Shown: positions 8,270 to 16,398, counted from the stretch's first letter. The stretch is DNA of 64,000 nucleotides from Streptomyces radiopugnans (GCF_900110735.1 NZ_FOET01000003.1:496001-560000); one strand, 5' to 3'. The notes: generated by a model from the letters alone, not told the origin. Numbers and translations are program-made.

Positions 8270-8740
8270 GTGAACAGGAAGATCAGAAACGTGCTGTCGG
8301 TCCTCGGACTGGCCGCGACCGTAGGTGTCATGGCGCCTGGGGCCGCCACCGCGGGCACCGCCACCACGACCACCACCCCGGTCGGCACCTGGCGGGGCAC
8401 CGTCGACCACGGTGACGGATCCGGCCAGATCAGCGTCTCCTTCCACAAGGGCGGCCTGGTGTGCCTGACCGCCGGCGACGGCTCGGACGGCGGCGGCCAG
8501 GGCCTGGGCATATGGAACCAGACCGGTGACGGCACCTTCACCTACCGGCTCGTGGAGAGGATGTTCAAGGCCGACGGCACCACCGTGGGCTTCGTGGACG
8601 TCAACCAGAAGGCCGTCCAGCAGGGCGGGGCGTTCGACAGCTCCGGCACCTCCCGGGTGTACGACGCGACCGGCACCTACCTCACCAGCGTGGAGGCCGA
8701 GGTCTCGGCCGAGCGGGTGAGCACCACCCCCACATGCTGA
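8270..8740 (+). CDS. Small secreted protein with Sec signal, 156 aa, unknown function
   Basis: GTG start at 8270 with a purine-rich site upstream. The N-terminus has basic NRKIR, a hydrophobic core VLSVLGLAATVGVM and an A-T-A cleavage site near residue 28. The mature part is Gly/Thr-rich and starts with VGTWRGTVDHGDGSG. The alternating pattern and the end DATGTYLTSVEAEVSAERV suggest an all-beta, lipocalin-like barrel, as in some secreted cyclase-like proteins. No catalytic motif is recognised. It follows the epoxide hydrolase by 109 bp in the same direction with no strong terminator between, so it may be co-transcribed with it. Function unknown. Confidence 0.75.
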   Translation: MNRKIRNVLSVLGLAATVGVMAPGAATAGTATTTTTPVGTWRGTVDHGDGSGQISVSFHKGGLVCLTAGDGSDGGGQGLGIWNQTGDGTFTYRLVERMFKADGTTVGFVDVNQKAVQQGGAFDSSGTSRVYDATGTYLTSVEAEVSAERVSTTPTC

Positions 8741-8754
8741 ACGGTCTCCGTGGA

Positions 8755-8795
8755 GGGGGCCGGTCCGGGAGTGCGGAACTCCCGGACCGGCCCCC
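8755..8795. terminator. Intrinsic-type terminator after secreted protein gene
   Basis: A 17-bp perfect stem (8755-8771 with 8779-8795) with a 7-base loop, followed by TTT on the plus strand. Confidence 0.85.
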
Positions 8796-8872
8796 TTTCC
8801 GGTGTTCTCCGTGCTCCGCGCGTTCCGCGCCCCGCGTCCGCACGGTGCGTGCGGACGCGGGGCACGCGGCGG

Positions 8873-9006
8873 TCAGGACCACACGGACAACGAGCCGTCC
8901 CCCGTCACACCGATGAAGAAGGAGGGGGCGGCGCTGCGGAAGTCGCGGGGGCCGAACAGCACGGCGCCCCCCACCTCCGGCCGGAGCCGGACGGTGTAGG
9001 GGCGCG
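8873..9006 (-). pseudogene. Orphan 3' coding remnant, identity unknown
   Basis: On the minus strand an open frame ending in TGA at 8875-8873 reads about 42 residues, finishing GVTGDGSLSVWS. Nearly every codon ends in G or C, as in genuine genes here. No start codon or ribosome site precedes it, and a terminator hairpin (9029-9072) cuts it off from upstream transcription. It looks like the 3' end of a lost gene. Parent family not recognised. Confidence 0.35.
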
Positions 9007-9028
9007 AGGGCGCGGGCGCGCACCGCAA

Positions 9029-9072
9029 GGCACCGGGGCCGCCACGCCTTCAGGCGTGGCGGCCCCGGTGCC
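9029..9072. terminator. 20-bp hairpin terminator after the alpha/beta hydrolase
   Basis: Perfect 20-bp stem (9029-9048 with 9053-9072) with loop TTCA, 62 bp beyond the stop of the hydrolase at 9135. Confidence 0.85.
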
Positions 9073-9134
9073 TCCCCCTCCGCGCTCCCCGTGCCGCGCG
9101 TGTGCGGGCCGCCGGGAGGGGCGGCCCGCATCGC

Positions 9135-10604
9135 CTACACCGTGTCCGCGTCCGCGTCCGCGTCCGCCGGGACGTCCGGCCGCGGCTCGCCCGGGCAGCG
9201 GACCGTGCCGCCGGGCAGGACGCCCTCCAGCAGATAGCGGTTGACGTGCTCGTCCACGAGGGCGTTGCCGCCGAACCCGTAGATCTCGTGGGCGCCGGAG
9301 TCGGTCACGAGGACCAGCCGGTGCCCCAGCCGCTCGGCCATGGCCGTCGCGCCCTCGTGGTGGTCCAGGGGGTCGCCGTCGGCCTGGACCACCAGGCCGG
9401 CCGGATACCCCTCGCGCCGCACCCGGGTGGCCTCCTCGGCCGGGGTGAACGAGCGGAACGTCCCCACCCACGGCTGGGCGCGCAGCACGCCGTAGCCGTA
9501 GGGGCACTCCTCCCGGAAGCGCCGCATGTCCCGGTAGTAGACCTCCAGGTCCGCGGGCCAGTCGGTCTCGCAGGTCACCGCCTCCAGCACGGCCTCCCGC
9601 ACCTGGCCGGCGGCCGAGCCGGGGCGCCAGGCCGACTGCCCGGCGAGGAGTTCCCGGGCCTGCTCGGTGCTCCCCGACGCGGCGGCCTTGTGCAGGTCGC
9701 CGACGAGCAGGGCCAGCACGTCCCAGCGCGGACGCAGCGGGGCGAGGGTGCCCATGATCCCGTCGAAGGAGGTGCGCAGCGACGCGTCCGGGGTGCGGGC
9801 GGCCAGCAGGGACGCGGTCTCCTCGACGGAGGCCAGCACCTGCGCGGCGTCGGTGCCCAGGCCGTAGCGGCTGTTGCGCTCGCCGGCCCACGCCGCCCAC
9901 GCGTCCACGTTCTCCCGGACGGCCAGGGCCTGCGCCATGAACTGCCGCCGCCAGTCCCAGCCGGGGTGGACGGATGAGTCCAGCACGCTGCGGTCCAGGC
10001 GCGCTGGGAACATGGTGCCGTAGACCGCGCCGACGAGCGTGCCGTAGGCGTAGCCGACGAAGCTGATCCGCTCCTCGCCGAGGACGGCGCGCAGCAGATC
10101 CATGTCGCGGGCGGTGTTGCGGGTGCTGACGTGCCGGCGCAGCTCGCCCCCGGCACGCCTGCACCCCTCCTCGCGGGCCCGCATGTCCTCGGTGAGGAGG
10201 GCGAACGCCGAGTCCGGCGGGCGCGAGTCGAAGACGGCCCGCGCGGGGGTGTCCTCGCCGTCCAGCCGGGTCGAGGCGCCGGTGCCGCGCGGGTCGAAGC
10301 CGATCAGGTCGTAGACCTCGTTCAGCGGGGTGGTCCGGTGGAGCTCGACCGGCATCATCCGGCCGTGGCCGTTGTCACCGCCCGGCCCGCCGTGGACCGA
10401 CAGCAGGACACCCCGCCGCCGGGCCGGGTCCGCCGCCGGGCGCCTGCTGACCGCGATCGAGATGCGACGGCCGCCGGGGTCGGCGTAGTCCAGCGGCACC
10501 TCCACGGAGGCGAGTTCGAGCCCCTCCTCGGTGTCGCTCGGCGACCACCGGAGCGGCTGGGAGAGGAACGCGCCCAGTTCTTCGGTGGGCTGTGGCGTCG
10601 GCAT
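9135..10604 (-). CDS. Alpha/beta hydrolase of the tripeptidyl-aminopeptidase-like family, nucleophile Ser replaced by Ala, 489 aa
   Basis: Overall this is a TAP/SlpD-type alpha/beta hydrolase. It has oxyanion loop SVHGGPGGD (70-77), IGFDPRGTGAS (101-111), C-terminal Asp region LVVQADGDPLD and His region TDSGAHEIYG. The nucleophile elbow reads GYAYG at 184-188, so the expected catalytic Ser is Ala186 (codon GCC). ATG at 10604 follows GGAGGG. No signal peptide, unlike most secreted relatives. It lies 17 bp downstream of a truncated dehydrogenase. With the nucleophile gone, ordinary hydrolysis is unlikely. Binding, lyase/dehydratase or cyclase activity are possible alternatives, or the gene is degenerating, although the rest of the frame is intact. 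Confidence 0.85.
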   Translation of the reverse strand: MPTPQPTEELGAFLSQPLRWSPSDTEEGLELASVEVPLDYADPGGRRISIAVSRRPAADPARRRGVLLSVHGGPGGDNGHGRMMPVELHRTTPLNEVYDLIGFDPRGTGASTRLDGEDTPARAVFDSRPPDSAFALLTEDMRAREEGCRRAGGELRRHVSTRNTARDMDLLRAVLGEERISFVGYAYGTLVGAVYGTMFPARLDRSVLDSSVHPGWDWRRQFMAQALAVRENVDAWAAWAGERNSRYGLGTDAAQVLASVEETASLLAARTPDASLRTSFDGIMGTLAPLRPRWDVLALLVGDLHKAAASGSTEQARELLAGQSAWRPGSAAGQVREAVLEAVTCETDWPADLEVYYRDMRRFREECPYGYGVLRAQPWVGTFRSFTPAEEATRVRREGYPAGLVVQADGDPLDHHEGATAMAERLGHRLVLVTDSGAHEIYGFGGNALVDEHVNRYLLEGVLPGGTVRCPGEPRPDVPADADADADTV

Positions 10605-10621
10605 GGTGTGACCCTCCGGTC

Positions 10622-10997
10622 TCAGGAGATCTTGACCACGACGTTGCCGGTGTACTTGCCGGCCGGCATCGCCGTCAGCGCGTCGGGCGCCTCGGTGAGG
10701 CCGCCCTCGGTGATCGTGTGCGGGAAGACGGGCTTCCCCTCCCGCAGCCAGGTGCTGAAGTGCTGGTTCCACGCCCGGACCCGCTCGGGGGCGCGGTGGG
10801 TGGCGAAGGAGCGGATGGAGATCTGCCGCACGAGGCGGTCATGACGTCCAGGCGCGGGAGGCCGCCGGGGCCGTCGCCGGCTCCGGGCCCGCGGACCGGG
10901 ACCCCGGCGGTCTCGGAGTCCTTCTCCGAGAGCTCTCCGCCGAGGTGGTATGCCGGCCGTGCCTCCCGGGAGGTGGGGGAACGGCTTCGGTGGTCAT
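10622..10997 (-). pseudogene. Truncated zinc-type alcohol dehydrogenase/quinone oxidoreductase (CurA-like)
   Basis: The 69-residue frame 10831-10622 matches the C-terminus of medium-chain NADP-dependent oxidoreductases. It contains VRQISIRSF, FSTWLREGKPVF, an EGGLTEAPDALTAM region and a terminal GNVVVKIS. The catalytic and Rossmann parts are absent. Upstream, an ATG at 10997 (MTTEAVPPPP) and a second out-of-frame stretch with good codon bias (10943-10830, HLGGELSEKDSET) suggest remains joined by deletion and frameshift. A SARP-type promoter at 11076-11045 still points into it. Consistent with a cluster gene that decayed. Confidence 0.6.
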
Positions 10998-11044
10998 GGA
11001 TCGGGCTTCCCGGTCGGCCCGGTCGGAGCGAAGACGCCGTCGCG

Positions 11045-11076
11045 AGTCTTCCGCGAGGTGCTTGAGCGGCACTCGA
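11045..11076 (-). promoter_or_regulatory. SARP-type promoter of the dehydrogenase remnant/hydrolase unit
   Basis: On the minus strand TCGAGTG (11076-11070) and TCAAGCA (11065-11059) have an 11-bp period. AAGACT (11050-11045) follows after 8 bp. It now probably serves the hydrolase at 10604. Confidence 0.55.
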
Positions 11077-11105
11077 CAGACACGTGGGCGGACCCGTCCG
11101 GGAGA

Positions 11106-12230
11106 TCAGCCCGGCGGCTGTTCGATTCGGACGTCGAAGGTCTCGGCCCGGTCGGCGGCGAAGGCGAGCAGTTCGGCGCCCGCGGCGGTCAGCGCCTCCG
11201 CGTCGCTCTCCCGCAGGGGCGAGAACGGGGTGAGGGTCAGGGTCGCCGCGCGCCGCTGCTGGGTGATCTTCCACTTGCCGTGGACGAAGCCGTCCACCAG
11301 GAACGTCCCCGGGATCTGGGCGTTCTTGGTGTATATCGCCTTGCGGGCGCTGTCGCTGATGACCCGGGAGCGGTCGGCGTGGGACAGGATCAGGTTGTCG
11401 AACTCGGCGACCAGGAGCGGCGGTACGGGCGTGTCGGGGTCGGGGAGCGGAGCGCCGGGCACGTCCAGGAGCTCTGCGCCGTCCTCGGTGCGGGCGGTCC
11501 GCAGCCGGGGGCGGAGCTCCTCGGTGATCTCCCGCAGCTGGGTGAGCCCCGACCAGGTCTGGATGTCCTGCACGGTGGCCGGGCCGAAGGCGGCCAGGTA
11601 GCGCAGGACCATGGAGTGCGGTGAGGCCCCGGCGTCCAGAGGGCTGCCCAGCCAGTCCTCGGCGTGGGCGTAGACCGGCTGCCCGGAGGCTCCCCAGACC
11701 CCGCGCGGCGGGGTCTGCACCAGCGCCTCCGCGAAACGGAAGACGTTGGCCAGCACGGACGGCGACCGGTCGGGCCACCGCTCCCGCAGCAGCTTCCCCA
11801 GCTCCGCCGCGCTGCGCGGGCCGTCCGCGAGCAGGGCCATGCCCGCGTCGGCGACCTCGCGGGGCTCCAGGCCGGCGAGGTCCCTGCCGTAGGTCGGCAG
11901 GACGCCGCGGTCGAACAGCGGCTGGAGCAGGGGGCGCAGCGTCAGGCAGTCGCGCGCGCTGACCAGGTGGACCGTTCCGCGCATCAGGGCGATGCGCACC
12001 GCCCTGCGGGAGGTCAGCAGTTCGGACAGCTCGTCGTGGCGGAAGTCCTTCAGCCGCGTCCACAGGCCGACGTAGGGGGCCTTGGGCGACTGCGCCTGCA
12101 GGCCGACCAGGTGCTCCATCGCTTCCAGGGCGGTCATCCCGACCTTCTGGAGAAGCAGTTGACGTGTCAGCAGGGCGCGGTTGAGAGCGCGCCGGCCGAG
12201 TACCGGAACCGGTGACGCATGAGTGGGCAT
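11106..12230 (-). CDS. AlkZ/HTH_42-family DNA glycosylase, probable self-resistance protein, 374 aa
   Basis: Winged-helix protein of the AlkZ/YcaQ superfamily. These glycosylases excise bulky alkylated bases or unhook interstrand crosslinks. The catalytic Q-phi-Q motif is Q45-A46-Q47 in VGLQAQSPKAPYVGLW. Other family marks are RGTVHLVSARDCLTLRPLLQP, FGPATVQDIQTWSGL and LVDGFVHGKWKI. Length is typical. ATG at 12230 is preceded by only a weak site. Members occur in Streptomyces clusters for DNA-alkylating products (azinomycin, hedamycin, trioxacarcin), where they protect the producer. A SARP-type promoter drives it, back to back with cimA, so it is co-regulated with the PKS. This is the best hint that the product attacks DNA. 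Confidence 0.9.
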   Translation of the reverse strand: MPTHASPVPVLGRRALNRALLTRQLLLQKVGMTALEAMEHLVGLQAQSPKAPYVGLWTRLKDFRHDELSELLTSRRAVRIALMRGTVHLVSARDCLTLRPLLQPLFDRGVLPTYGRDLAGLEPREVADAGMALLADGPRSAAELGKLLRERWPDRSPSVLANVFRFAEALVQTPPRGVWGASGQPVYAHAEDWLGSPLDAGASPHSMVLRYLAAFGPATVQDIQTWSGLTQLREITEELRPRLRTARTEDGAELLDVPGAPLPDPDTPVPPLLVAEFDNLILSHADRSRVISDSARKAIYTKNAQIPGTFLVDGFVHGKWKITQQRRAATLTLTPFSPLRESDAEALTAAGAELLAFAADRAETFDVRIEQPPG

Positions 12231-12266
12231 GGCGGAACAGCGTATGCGCACCGGACCCGTGCGCTC

Positions 12267-12309
12267 ACCGTCCGGTGCGGCCCGGTCCGCGCGGACGACC
12301 CGTGCTCGA
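12267..12309 (-). promoter_or_regulatory. SARP-type promoter of the DNA glycosylase
   Basis: On the minus strand TCGAGCA (12309-12303), TCGTCCG (12298-12292) and GACCGGG (12287-12281) have an 11-bp period. GACGGT (12272-12267) follows after 8 bp. The palindromic CTCGAG at 12305-12310 is shared with the divergent cimA site. Confidence 0.55.
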
Positions 12310-12337
12310 GCGTTCCTCCAGCCGGTCGCCGGACGGT
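12306..12337 (+). promoter_or_regulatory. SARP-type promoter of cimA
   Basis: TCGAGCG (12306-12312) and TCCAGCC (12317-12323) are 11 bp apart. GACGGT (12332-12337) follows after 8 bp; this is the same -10 as at 798-803. Confidence 0.65.
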
Positions 12338-12388
12338 GGCACCTCCCACGGCGCCGTTCGGCTGCCGGGGCACGACGAGGGAGGGACG

Positions 12389-14044
12389 ATGGCCGAGCGG
12401 CGCTTCCAGCTCTACGACACGACCCTGCGCGACGGAACACAGCAGGAGGGCCTGGCGCCGACGGTCGAGGACAAGCTCGCCGTCGCACGCCACCTGGACG
12501 CCTTCGGGGTGGGCTTCATCGAGGGCGGCTGGCCCGGGGCCATCCCCAGGGACACCGAGTTCTTCCGCCGGGCGCGCACCGAACTGACCCTGCGGAACGC
12601 CGAACTGGCGGCCTTCGGCGCCACCCGCAGGCCCGGCACCCTGGTCACCACCGACCCGCAGGTGCGGGCGCTGCTGGAGGCCGAGACCCCGGTGGTGACC
12701 CTGGTGGCCAAGAGCCACACCCGGCACGTCGAACTCGCCCTGCGCACCACGCTCGCCGAGAACCTGGCGATGATCGGCAGCACCGTGCGGCATCTGGTGC
12801 GGGCCGGCCGCCGCGTCTTCGTCGACGCCGAGCACTACTTCGACGGCCACCTCGCCAACCGCGAGTACGCACTGGAGGTCGTCCGTGCCGCCGCCGAGGC
12901 CGGCGCCGAGGCCGTCGTGCTGTGCGACACCAACGGCGGTTCGCTGCCGGACGGCATCGGCGCCGTGGTGGCCGACACCCTCACCGCCACCGGCGCGCGC
13001 CTGGGCATCCACTGCCACGACGACTCCGGCTGCGCGGTGGCCAACACCCTGGCCGCCGTGGACGCCGGCGCCGACCACGTGCAGGGCACCGCCCACGGCT
13101 ACGGGGAGCGGTGCGGCAACGCCAACCTGTTCACCGTCGCCGCCAACCTGGTCCTCAAGCGGGGCCGCGGGGACGTCGTCCCCGCCGAACGGCTGCGGGA
13201 GATGGCCGAGACGGGCCGCGCCATCGGCGAGCTGACCGGGGTGCACGCCCACCCGGCCGCCCCGTACGTCGGCGCCTCCGCCTTCGCGCACAAGGCCGGG
13301 CTGCACGCCTCCGCCCTGCGCGTGGACCCCGACCTCTACCAGCACATCGACCCGGCCCGGGTGGGCAACGCCATGCGCACCCTGGTCTCCGACATGGGCG
13401 GGCGCTCCTCCATCGAGCTGAAGGCCCGGGAGCTGGGCTACGAGGTCTCGGCCGGTTCCGAGCCGGTGGCGCGGGCCGCCGCCCGGGTCAAGGAGCTGGA
13501 GGGGCGCGGCTACAGCTTCGAGTCCGCCGACGCCTCCTTCGAACTGCTGCTGCTGGAGGAGCTGGCCGGCGGCGGTCTGGAGCAACCCTTCGAGGTGGAC
13601 GCCTGGAAGGTCGGCGTCGAGGAGCGGTCCGGCGGCGAGGTGCGCACCGAGGGATCGGTGCGGCTGCGGATCGACGGCGCGCCGCTGGCCGCGACCGGCA
13701 CGGGCAACGGGCCCGTCAACGCCCTGGACCGGGCGCTGCACCAGGCGCTCGACCCGTTCTTCCCCGAGCTGGCCCGGCTGGAACTGGCCGACTACCAGGT
13801 CCGGGTGCTGGGGAACGGCTCGGGCAGCGCCGCCGCCGCGCGCGTACTGATCACCTTCACCGACGGCCGCCGCCACTGGGGCACCGTCGGCGTGGACGGG
13901 AACACCGTCGCCGCCTCCTGGCGGGCCCTGCTGGACGCGGTCCGCTACGTCCTGCTGACCGAGCGCGGGGCCGACCACCGCACCGGGCGCCGTACGGACG
14001 CGGTTCCCGCCGCGACCGCCCCCGCGGTGGCGGTCGCGGGCTGA
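12389..14044 (+). CDS. cimA: (R)-citramalate synthase, 551 aa
   Basis: Condenses pyruvate and acetyl-CoA to citramalate, the first step of the threonine-independent route to 2-oxobutyrate. It has the HMGL-like catalytic barrel (LYDTTLRDGTQQEG at 8-21, HCHDDSGCAVANTLAAVDAGADHVQGTAHGYGERCGNAN) and a C-terminal LeuA-type dimer domain. KAGLHASAL marks the linker region. Length and motifs fit CimA rather than 2-isopropylmalate synthase. ATG at 12389 follows GAGGGAGGG. In a PKS cluster under SARP control it would boost 2-oxobutyrate, hence propionyl-CoA or isoleucine-derived 2-methylbutyryl-CoA, as a starter precursor. The later leuCD/leuB-type steps would be housekeeping enzymes. Confidence 0.92.
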   Translation: MAERRFQLYDTTLRDGTQQEGLAPTVEDKLAVARHLDAFGVGFIEGGWPGAIPRDTEFFRRARTELTLRNAELAAFGATRRPGTLVTTDPQVRALLEAETPVVTLVAKSHTRHVELALRTTLAENLAMIGSTVRHLVRAGRRVFVDAEHYFDGHLANREYALEVVRAAAEAGAEAVVLCDTNGGSLPDGIGAVVADTLTATGARLGIHCHDDSGCAVANTLAAVDAGADHVQGTAHGYGERCGNANLFTVAANLVLKRGRGDVVPAERLREMAETGRAIGELTGVHAHPAAPYVGASAFAHKAGLHASALRVDPDLYQHIDPARVGNAMRTLVSDMGGRSSIELKARELGYEVSAGSEPVARAAARVKELEGRGYSFESADASFELLLLEELAGGGLEQPFEVDAWKVGVEERSGGEVRTEGSVRLRIDGAPLAATGTGNGPVNALDRALHQALDPFFPELARLELADYQVRVLGNGSGSAAAARVLITFTDGRRHWGTVGVDGNTVAASWRALLDAVRYVLLTERGADHRTGRRTDAVPAATAPAVAVAG

Positions 14045-14097
14045 CCGCGCCGTCCCGGACGGCACCGACGACACCCGGACGAGACAGGGAGTGGACC

Positions 14098-15135
14098 GTG
14101 CGAGTGGAAGACCTCTACATACGGGGGACCGGAGTGCGGCTCCCCGCGTCCCTGCCGGTGGCCGACGCGGTGGCGTCGGGCGACTGCCCGGCGCGGGTGG
14201 CCGCGGCCACGGGCATGGTCTCGGTGGCGTACTCGCCCGGCGAGTCCGCCGCCGAGATGGCCGTGCACGCCGCCCGCACCGCCCTGGAGAGGGCGGGCGG
14301 CAGCGGCGGCGACACCGATCTGATCCTGCACGCGGACACCTACCACCAGGGCCAGGACCTGTGGCCCGTCGCCTCCTACGTGCAGCGCGAGACGCTCGGC
14401 AACAACTGCCCGGCCATCGAGATCCGGCAGATGTCCAACGGCGGCATGGCCGCCCTGGACCTCGCCCACTCCTACCTCACGGCCGTCCCCGGGCGCCGCG
14501 ACGCGCTGCTGACCACCGCCGACCGGTTCTGCGAGCCGGGCATCGACCGCTGGCACACCGACCCGGGCACCCCGTACGCCGACGGAGCCACCGCGCTGGT
14601 GCTCTCCCGGCGCGGCGGGTACGCCCGGCTGCGCTCCCTGGCGATGCTCGCCGACCCGGAGCTGGAGCCCCTGCACCGCGGCGACGAGCCGTTCGGGCGG
14701 GCGCCCTTCTCGCACCGCATTCCGGTGGACTTCGAGGAGGCCAAGCGCTCGTTCGTGGCCCGGGTGGGCATGTCGTACGCCGTCACCCGCGCCCACGCCG
14801 GGCAGCAGACGGTGCTCAAGCAGGCGCTGGCCGACGCCGACCTGGAACTCGGCGACGTCGACTGGGTGGTGCTGCCGCACTTCGGGCGGCGCCGGCTCCA
14901 GTCCATCTACTACCAGCCGTTCGGCATCGACCCGGCCCGCACGGCCTGGGAGTGGAGCCGCACGGTCGGGCACCTGGGCGCGGGCGACCAGTTCGCGAGC
15001 CTGGACCACCTGGTCGTCTCCGGCCGGGCGGCGCCCGGCGACCGCTGCCTGCTGGTCGGCGTCGGCGCCGGCTACAGCTGGGGCTCGGCGGTCGTGGAGA
15101 TCCTGGACCGGCCCGACTGGGCGCGCGCCGCCTGA
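14098..15135 (+). CDS. KASIII-like acyltransferase (DpsC/CerJ/ChlB3 family), Ser in place of active Cys, 345 aa
   Basis: Thiolase-fold ketosynthase III homologue. The usual active-site Cys is Ser113 (IRQMSNGGMAALD), as in DpsC of anthracycline pathways. His is retained in VLPHFGRRRLQ, and the third position is Asp in GHLGAGDQFAS, where FabH has Asn. This pattern belongs to starter-selecting or acyl-transferring KSIII-like proteins rather than true condensing enzymes. GTG at 14098 follows AGGGAG; an in-frame GTG at 14104 is the alternative. The gene lies 53 bp after cimA and is probably co-transcribed. Likely role: selecting or transferring the non-acetate starter onto the PKS ACP or KS. Confidence 0.88.
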   Translation: MRVEDLYIRGTGVRLPASLPVADAVASGDCPARVAAATGMVSVAYSPGESAAEMAVHAARTALERAGGSGGDTDLILHADTYHQGQDLWPVASYVQRETLGNNCPAIEIRQMSNGGMAALDLAHSYLTAVPGRRDALLTTADRFCEPGIDRWHTDPGTPYADGATALVLSRRGGYARLRSLAMLADPELEPLHRGDEPFGRAPFSHRIPVDFEEAKRSFVARVGMSYAVTRAHAGQQTVLKQALADADLELGDVDWVVLPHFGRRRLQSIYYQPFGIDPARTAWEWSRTVGHLGAGDQFASLDHLVVSGRAAPGDRCLLVGVGAGYSWGSAVVEILDRPDWARAA

Positions 15136-15251
15136 CACGCCGCCTGAACAAGCTGCCTGAACAAGCCGCTTGGACACACCGCCCGAACCCCTGGCGCGGC
15201 GGCCGGGCGCCCCCCGGCCCGCGACTCCCGCCCGGTGATCCGCCGGCGGGC

Positions 15252-15305
15252 TCGAACCCCCCTCTTCCGGCGCTCCAGCCCTGCTCGAGCGCTCCCTGCC
15301 AACCT
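15252..15305 (+). promoter_or_regulatory. SARP-type promoter of the aromatase operon, four heptamers
   Basis: TCGAACC (15252), TCTTCCG (15263), TCCAGCC (15274) and TCGAGCG (15285) start at exact 11-bp intervals. A -10-like CAACCT (15300-15305) follows 8 bp after the last. This is the longest array in the window. Confidence 0.75.
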
Positions 15306-15351
15306 GACACAGGCGCCGTGCGAGCGGCGCGACCCGAAGGGAAGATCCGCC

Positions 15352-16398
15352 GTGGTGCCGAACCCCGCTACCGCCGTCGCCGAAGCCGCCGGAACCGAAG
15401 CCGCCGGGACCACCGGAGCCGCCCGGGCCCATGTCACCGAGCACACCGTCGTCGTCGACGCGCCCGCGGACACCGTCTACGGCCTGGTGGCCGACGTCTC
15501 GGCGTGGCCGCAGGTCTTCGGCCCCACGATCCACGTCGAGGTACTGGAGGAGCACGCCGACGAGCAGCTCCTGCGGATCTGGGCCACGGCCAACGACCAG
15601 GTCCGCTCGTGGACCTCGCACCGCATCCTCGACAGCCGCACCCGCACCGTCTCCTTCCGCCAGGTGGTCTCCGCGCCCCCGGTGGCGTCGATGGGCGGGA
15701 AGTGGCTGGTGGAGCCCAACGACGACGGCGGCAGCCGCGTCGTCCTGCTGCACGACTACACCGCCGTGGACGACGACCCGGCGGCGGTCGAGCTGATCGA
15801 GCGGGCGGTGGACCGCAACAGCCGCGCCGAGCTGACGGCCCTGAAGAACGCCGCTGAGCAGAGCGGCGGTGAGGACGGCGCGGAGGACGGCGGGCTGCGC
15901 TTCACCTTCAGCGACTCGGTGGACATCCACGGCTCGGCCGAGGACGTCTTCGCCTTCCTCGACCGCGCCGACCTGTGGCCCGAGCGCCTGCCCCACGTCG
16001 CCCGCATCGGCCTCGAGGAGTCCCCCTCCGACGGAGGCGGCTCCACCGTCCAGCGCATGGACATGGACACCCGCAGCCCGGACGGCTCCCTGCACAACAC
16101 CATGTCCGTGCGGGTGTGCTTCCCCGACCGGGCCGTCATCGTCTACAAGCAGCTCCGGGTGCCGGTGGTGATGAGCGGGCACACCGGCCGCTGGGAGATC
16201 GAGCCCCACGGGAAGGGCGTACGCGCCACCTCCTGGCACACCGTCACCCTCGACCCCGAGGGCGTGCGGCAGCTGCTGGGCCCCGAGGCCACGCTCGCCG
16301 AGGCGCGGACCAAGGTCCGGCAGGCCCTGGGAGCCAACAGCACCACCACCCTCCGGCACGCCAAGCGGTTCGCGGAGAACCTCCATGACCGACCGTGA
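15352..16398 (+). CDS. Didomain aromatase/cyclase (ActVII/GrhT-like), 348 aa
   Basis: Two tandem SRPBCC aromatase/cyclase domains. Domain 1 covers about residues 20-165, with ADTVYGLVADVSAWPQVF, ATANDQVRSWTSHR and VVLLHDYTAVDDDP. Domain 2 covers about 180-340, with SAEDVFAFLDRADLWPERLPHVARI, MDMDTRSPDGSLHNTMSVRVCF and GHTGRWEIE. Didomain enzymes of this type aromatise the first ring of C9-reduced polyketides, which fits the ActIII-like ketoreductase at the left edge. Start chosen at GTG 15352 after AAGGGAAG; GTG 15355 is equally possible. The next gene starts 14 bp inside this one. Confidence 0.93.
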   Translation: MVPNPATAVAEAAGTEAAGTTGAARAHVTEHTVVVDAPADTVYGLVADVSAWPQVFGPTIHVEVLEEHADEQLLRIWATANDQVRSWTSHRILDSRTRTVSFRQVVSAPPVASMGGKWLVEPNDDGGSRVVLLHDYTAVDDDPAAVELIERAVDRNSRAELTALKNAAEQSGGEDGAEDGGLRFTFSDSVDIHGSAEDVFAFLDRADLWPERLPHVARIGLEESPSDGGGSTVQRMDMDTRSPDGSLHNTMSVRVCFPDRAVIVYKQLRVPVVMSGHTGRWEIEPHGKGVRATSWHTVTLDPEGVRQLLGPEATLAEARTKVRQALGANSTTTLRHAKRFAENLHDRP

